A stretch of 64,000 nucleotides of DNA from Mesodorylaimus sp. YZB2_4 (taxonomy: Eukaryota; Nematoda; Enoplea; Dorylaimida; Dorylaimidae): the NCBI GenBank assembly GCA_030248295.1, contig JASANH010001234.1, forward strand, positions 682,001 to 746,000, given 5' to 3'. The first letter of the stretch is position 1; every line of letters begins with the position of its first letter. Shown here one piece after another: positions 58,891-64,000 of this stretch. The position numbers were made by a program, and so were the translations under genes. Under the pieces are notes generated by a model. It was not told the origin of the DNA. It was given only the letters and a program-made list of their open reading frames with translations, and made no database searches.

Positions 58891-59350
58891 TCAGTATTGC
58901 ACTTTGGCTTCGTCTGGGAGCTGACACTCGATTCTCAGGTCAAAAAAGTATTCGAAACTGTTATTCACGATCTTGAAATGGGCTTTTTTGTACTTTCGCA
59001 CCTTATGTGTGATTTTATGAGGAGATTTGTTTAATTCTGCCTCTTTTGCTTATGCACTACATAAATTGTCTTTTTTACCTTGTCTTATTAGTCAGACAAA
59101 AAACTACAGTAGCCGCTGAATTCAGTCTTTGAATGAGTGGGGGAAAGAAAAGGTTGAAAGCTCATCGGCGTCTGCAGCGACAGCTTGGCGAGCAGGGTCG
59201 TGAAAGAAATTTGTCTTTCATTACCCACACTCCAGAAGATGATCGTCGGATAGACCATCTTCGATTGCTCATCACCGACCGAACTGGGCATCCTTCCACT
59301 AAAAAATCTGTGAAACAGAGACAGCTCCACTGACTAACAAAAAAACCAGA
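58891..59350 (+). repeat. ADGRA 3' flank plus lectin/VWD upstream block (copy c)
   Basis: Reverse complement of about 32020-32466, continuing the duplicated arm. It breaks off at about 59350 before any promoter or lectin exon; the same block occurs again at 62386-62830. Confidence 0.65.
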
Positions 59351-61580
59351 CATGGGATCGCAAGCACCTCGAAGAAACACATTGTTTTTGGTCTGTGTGA
59401 AAATTATAATTGAAAATGTGAAAATTAGAGGCTGCCGTGGATGAGATAGAAAGTGATAAGACATTCTTAAGCGAACAACTTTATGACGACACGCTGTAGA
59501 ATCGATCTTATGATAAATTGAAAGGAGTAAGGTATTCAGATTCGGCACTCAGGCTTGAGTAGGGATAGCCCTTACCATTATGTTCAATCTCAACTGTAAA
59601 CCTATTGTCATAGGAATTGGCGTCTCTTCAAAGAGTGATGACCTGTTATGGCACCGTGCCCCTAGCCATGTCCGTAGCCCGTGGTATGTGTCGATAGTCA
59701 GTCCGTGTTTTGGCAGTACGACAAGGAAGGTGTCGACTACACATTTATTTGAACTGTCGATACCTCTCATTTCCTTTTTTTAATCAAACATTTTGACTTT
59801 TTTATGCAGGTGCCCGAAATTTTGGATATTTTTTCAGCGTGGGTGCTAAACAAATATCACACCCTTCTTCGAATGTTTCGGCATCAATTCTAGAGCGGAC
59901 CAGGCCGGAAAAATGCTCTCACATTGCCGATAGATTGAGGCCGTTGCCAGAAAATGTCTGCTGAAGGGCTGGTGTACAAAACGCACGAGCTCGCCAAACT
60001 TGGATTATCAAATATGTCGTGCACCCTGACGTGCCATTGAACCGCATACTATCTGTTCTCTTTGGGAATGTGCACGTGGCAGTCTGCGCCAACGTGAAGG
60101 GCCTGTATATTCTCGAAGAAAACAGGTAATACATGCGCATCACAGTTATACTGTATGTACGCACATCACAGCGAATGCACAATGCGCATGTAAGCTTTAA
60201 AAGCACAAGCAGTACAGGTGCTATGGGATGCTCACAAGTTTTTCACTCTCACAAGCTTCAAGGTCCGTGTAGATAGTAATTAGTAAAAGGTACAAGCTTG
60301 ACAGATTTTATGCGATTTAAAAATACGAGGTAACGTTCAAATCTTTTCAGAAACCGTTAACGAACGAGAACGATATCTTCTTCTTGTAACGATATATACG
60401 TTACACCAATGTCGGCCTATGTGTGGCCGCGATCTTGCATCGCCCATTAGACCTGGATGCCGCTGACCATTGTCCATCACCGAGCCGCCTCAGTGGTGCA
60501 GCGGTGAATGGCGTCTGTCACATTTTGCTTGTTAGAGCTTGAAACCAGCAGCCCCGGTTTAACTCTGGCCATCTGAGAACTTGGTGAAGTTCTCTCTGCG
60601 CCTTGCACGCCTGGTGGTCAGTGATTCACCCTTCATCCCTCCGGGGTCAATAAACGAGGAGAGACCTTATGGGGCGGTGGGCTCTCGAATCTGGGTTCCT
60701 TCACAGGGCACGGGCTGGGCTTGGTTAACCCACACATCGCGGGGTAACGACTATCGCGCATCCTTGCCCGGCATGAATCCTGCGCGACCCTAGTCGATGG
60801 GAAATTAGGGCCTGCTAAAAAACCCCCTAGCCCGCGGGAAAACGGCCAAAAATCGACCCCCGTCCCCTTAGACCGACCTGGATGGAAAAAAAACTGTAAT
60901 CACGAAGTTTTACTGGAGTCAGGTGCAGTTACTTCACCTACACGTTTGGATCGAACATTACTGGATCTTGTAATATTTGGGGATCTCCGATTTTTGATCG
61001 TAATATGATCTCGGTATCCATGTCTGGCTATGCGATGAAGAAAGCGACAAATACTCGTCGAATATGGCTTTTGAAGAGAGCTAATTGGGATGAAATCATG
61101 AATCAAGAATCAATCTTCAGCGCTTGACGATCCTATGAAGCTGCCTGGTGCCTATCTCTGCCTACAGCTTTAATTTTTTTGAAATATTTTTTCTCCTGCT
61201 ATCTTCCCATGGGCCAACTTCAAATGTGATCTTTCGCAGCGGCAACACTTTTTGTTGGTGAGGCTACGTAGGCGTTGCAATTTTGGAGGATTTGTTGGGG
61301 TGCTTTGAGAGCTGTGTGACGCTCGCGAAGCTATTTTGATTTGTCCCACTCACCATTATGACACCAGCATCGCTGTTGAAATTCTTGGCTCGCCCTGGGA
61401 CAGACTAGGGCTGACGAGAGGATGGCTCAAGCCACAGGAACCAACGCACGCAGTCCACGGACACCTTGTACCGTAGTTTACTGTCCCACACCACAAGGAC
61501 CGTATAGACTCACAATTCGTGTAGCAGCCACACGTGCCGGCCATCGAAGGGGGTTCTGACGGACCTGAGCCCGAAGTCCT
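59351..61580. other. Inserted sequence inside the right duplication arm
   Basis: Absent from the left arm. Holds a tRNA-like SINE start at about 60486 (GCCTCAGTGGTGCAGCGG, with a weak B box 70 bp on) and otherwise nothing recognised. Confidence 0.4.
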
Positions 61581-61690
61581 TCCAGAGCAAGTTCAGACCA
61601 TAGGGTTTTTTGAGGATTTGTTGGGGTGCTTTGCGAGTTGTGTGACGCTCGCGAAGCTTTCTTGATTTGTCTCACCATGGTAACAATGGC
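61245..61690 (+). repeat. Direct repeat flanking lectin/VWD fragment
   Basis: GAGGATTTGTTGGGGTGCTT and GTGTGACGCTCGCGAAGCT occur at about 61286-61335 and again at about 61613-61660, roughly 325 bp apart. The second copy runs into the acceptor of the exon at 61710. Confidence 0.65.
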
Positions 61691-61709
61691 GTCGCTGTAC
61701 ATGTTTTAG

Positions 61710-62120
61710 ACAAATCAAGCGAAAACTATGATTCCCGCTGCGGCTCGTTCCGCCTTTTTGACGACAAACGGGTTATGAGTTCCTGCGAGATGGACGCGTG
61801 TAAACCCTTCTGCTATGTCTACAGCACTACACAGCGTGAGTGGTGCTGTTGGGGTGTGCCTCCTGGGATTGAGCGTGGTTTGGTTTCAGATACATGCTCG
61901 GACTTGCCCTGCCCTCCCCCCAAAGTGTGCATCGACGGAGCGTGCATGCTGGCACCAGCTCAAGGTGAGAGTAGATTTGTCATTCCTAATGCTATGAGGT
62001 ATAGTATATGTCCTTCAGTCAGAGTGTGCGAACCCAACCCATGTCAGAACAACGGATCGTGTTTCACCAAGGGCTTCTTTGGCGCTGGGTACATGTGCGT
62101 GTGCGCAAACGGATACTTCG
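61710..62120 (+). pseudogene. Three-exon fragment of the lectin/VWD gene (CTLD2 end to EGF)
   Basis: Exons 61710-61835, 61890-61964 and 62019 to about 62120 copy exons 10-12 of copies 1 and 2, with identical exon lengths (126 and 75 nt) and the same 54-nt intron. Homology stops inside the EGF exon after CVCANGYF, and there are no upstream lectin or VWD exons. The conserved Trp of the CTLD WV motif is replaced by Arg (DKRVMSSC). A broken relic, probably from an unequal exchange. Confidence 0.8.
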
Positions 62121-62385
62121 CGCAAAGTGGCACTTATTTCGCGGCTTATGGAGGCTTCATCACTTAAGTATATATACCCCTGTGTTGAAGATCTGAATTT
62201 TCACGGCCGTGAGAACTGTGTGCGCTAAGCTGCCTAGCCACAGAGCGCCTATCAGCCAATCAGAGATAGGATTAGGAAGAATGAGCTCGCCCCTAAAAAT
62301 CAGGCAATCTACCATCATCTGGTCAGCAACCTGGAAATTCTCGTTTTTTCACAAACACTTACAATTGCTCATTGCTTATTCATTC

Positions 62386-62930
62386 TCAGGTCAGAAAAGT
62401 ATTCGAAGTTTTTGTTATTCCCCGATTCTGTGAGAGATTTTTATACATTTGGACTTTTTAGGTGATTTTGTGTGAAGATTTGTTTGATTCTGCCTTTTAT
62501 GGTTATGCTTTACATAAACTGTCTGTTTTACCCTATCTTATTGGTCAGAGAAAAACTACAGTAGCCTCTGAATTTAGTCTATAAATGAGTGGGAGAACGG
62601 AAAGGTTGACAGCTCATCGGCGTCTGAAACGACAGCTTGGCAAGCAGGGTCGTAAAGAGAATTGGAGAAAATTGTCTTTCAGTACCCACACTCCAGAAAA
62701 TGATCGTCGGGCCAATTTAATCATCAACAATGAACCAGAAGTATTTGAACTAAAAAATATGTAGGACAGATATAGTTTCACTGACTGACAAAAAAACCAG
62801 ACATAGGATCTGAGACAACAGATTGCCCGAATGATGTCTGTCTGCCCGTCTGTCAATTAAAAGGGCAATTTTCGCTCGTGAAAAGTGATCCGCACGCTTC
62901 GCCCATGTGCGAGCTGTGCATTCGGCTGCA
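62386..62930 (+). promoter_or_regulatory. Repeated upstream block of lectin/VWD copy 3 (copy d)
   Basis: Matches 58930-59350 and the reverse complement of 31900-32430. Ends in the conserved GCCCATGTGCGAGCTGTGCA word just before the TATA box. Confidence 0.6.
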
Positions 62931-62935
62931 CAGGG

Positions 62936-62943
62936 TATAAATA
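62936..62943 (+). promoter_or_regulatory. TATA box of lectin/VWD copy 3
   Basis: TATAAATA 49 bp upstream of ATG 62992, same context as copies 1 and 2. Confidence 0.75.
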
Positions 62944-62991
62944 CAGGAGCAGGCCCAGGGAGCGGCAATTCATTGATTCAGTTGATCAAAG

Positions 62992-64000
62992 ATGACTGGC
63001 CGAAATTGGCCGAAATTCTTCATTCATTCTACTTTTTTGCTCTGGAATCAAGCACATCAATGCGGGCCGACTGGGCTTGTTTTTAGGTGAGTGTTGGACA
63101 GGATTCTTGGATCCACTCGCAGTCAGATGACCATTCCTTACCGCAGATCCTGGTAGCAACATTTGCGCTCGCAATAGAAATTATACACGCGTCTCTGTGG
63201 GTCAGTTTGAAGGTTGCTTCGGCTTCACGGAAAAGGAAACCACGTGGGAGTTTGGTCGAGATCGATGCCGCGACGATGGTGGCACGCTGGCTGTTTTTCA
63301 ATCCTTTGAAGAATACGTAAGGGCAACCGTTGATTTTATGATTCACAGCCCCGAGATTGCTGCATTAACCCCAGAGGTGCTTTTATAGAATGACGCGATG
63401 GCCAAGAGTCCTTTGCTAAACAGCTCGCTCTATTTTGTTGGGTGGAACGAGGACGGCAAGATCAATGTCAGTGCGGGCCCCGAGACTGTCTGCTGCTTGG
63501 CGACGCCGAACTTTGCAACATACGATCAGTAAGCATCCTACATTGCATCAGCAGAGTCCCCTGACTCCCTCGCTTTTTCAGGCCCGCCTCGCTGCTGGCA
63601 GACAACGACAACGATCGAGCCATCTTCAGATGCGGGGTCATGCCGCAGACTCGCCAGACGGGCATGAATGGACTCACCATAAACCCCAAACCAGTCTACA
63701 ACAAGACCTGGCAGGCAATGCACAGCCCCAAACTGTTTAAGTGCCCCCAGGACGCCTACGATGGACCACTACAGCCGTACGTGTGCCGTCTCCCAGGGGG
63801 AGCCGACCAGAAAACGTGCCTGTGCGGCAAGTGGAAGGAGCCCGGGGTCAGGAATTTCAAGGGCGACTACTTCACAGTGGCCGACCAGACCGAGTATGTG
63901 CTCGTGGACAACGGGGCCAGCTACAGGATTAGCATCCTGCTCTGGAGCGACGGACCACCCGCCTTCCCCGACACCAGCAGGTACACGCCAGACCACGGAC
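62992..64000 (+). pseudogene. Multi-lectin/VWD secreted protein, copy 3 (5' part, broken first exon)
   Basis: Exons 62992-63086, 63147-63316, 63389-63528 and 63582 to the window end match exons 1-4 of copies 1 and 2, in the opposite orientation. It encodes CTLD1 (CFGFTEKETTWEFGRDRC, FVGWNEDGKI) and the start of VWD1 (TCLCGKWKEPGVRNF). Exon 1 is 95 nt instead of 97: two bases are missing early in the signal peptide, so the ATG frame ends at a stop before the donor and does not join exon 2. Unless another start is used, this copy cannot make the secreted protein. The rest lies beyond the window. Confidence 0.8.

Noticed and set aside
1..64000. CRISPR arrays, operons, bacterial ribosome-binding sites or phage genes
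   Set aside because: The window is eukaryotic; tandem repeats lack the repeat-spacer form and all genes are spliced.

Overview
This is a metazoan nuclear window: spliced genes, GT..AG introns that are often only 50-80 nt, strong TTTCAG acceptors, animal-specific receptors (adhesion GPCR, biogenic-amine GPCR), LINE and tRNA-derived SINE debris. It is an invertebrate. I cannot name the phylum from sequence alone; very short introns with TTTCAG acceptors would suit an ecdysozoan such as a tardigrade, but that is inference. Gene models were built by hand by matching splice sites, reading phase and protein-family similarity, so exon edges are predictions.

Layout. 1-2,069 (-): 5' two-fifths of an anoctamin (TMEM16), running off the left edge. 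4,078-7,057 (-): DRAM/FRAG1-family membrane protein. 8,025-16,860 (-): copy 1 of a large secreted modular protein (C-type lectin, VWD, C8 and EGF modules), 21 exons, broken by one missing base. 18.0-21.3 kb: repeat island (foldback element, AGGTCA-rich tandem, decayed L1-like LINE, 3' end of a second LINE). 23,433-31,812 (-): copy 2 of the lectin/VWD gene, intact across 21 exons (about 1,317 aa). 32,467-42,396 (-): ADGRA (GPR124/125)-type adhesion GPCR with LRR, Ig, HormR, GAIN/GPS-like and 7TM regions and a PDZ-binding C-terminus. 42,743-45,688 (+): BRD8 homologue. 45,823-51,288 (-): eIF3a. 51,612-53,813 (-): biogenic-amine GPCR. 57,437-58,890 (+): truncated inverted copy of the last two ADGRA exons. 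61,710-62,120 (+): stray three-exon piece of the lectin/VWD gene. 62,992-64,000 (+): copy 3 of the lectin/VWD gene, running off the right edge.

The housekeeping block (BRD8, eIF3a, amine GPCR) sits as a roughly 23-kb spacer between two arms of an inverted segmental duplication. Each arm carries the ADGRA 3' end followed by a lectin/VWD gene. Copies 1 and 2 of that gene are also a direct tandem pair. The copies show very uneven divergence: near-identical blocks, two strongly diverged exons, a tyrosine-rich insertion in one copy, and a third copy that switches between copy-1-like and copy-2-like sites. This looks like an actively duplicating, gene-converting family of secreted multi-lectin proteins, and it is the most interesting part of the window.

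The other genes are unrelated in function: ion/lipid transport (anoctamin), lysosome/autophagy-type membrane protein (DRAM), chromatin (BRD8), translation (eIF3a) and signalling (two GPCRs). Nothing indicates co-regulation apart from the repeated upstream block and TATA box of the lectin/VWD copies.
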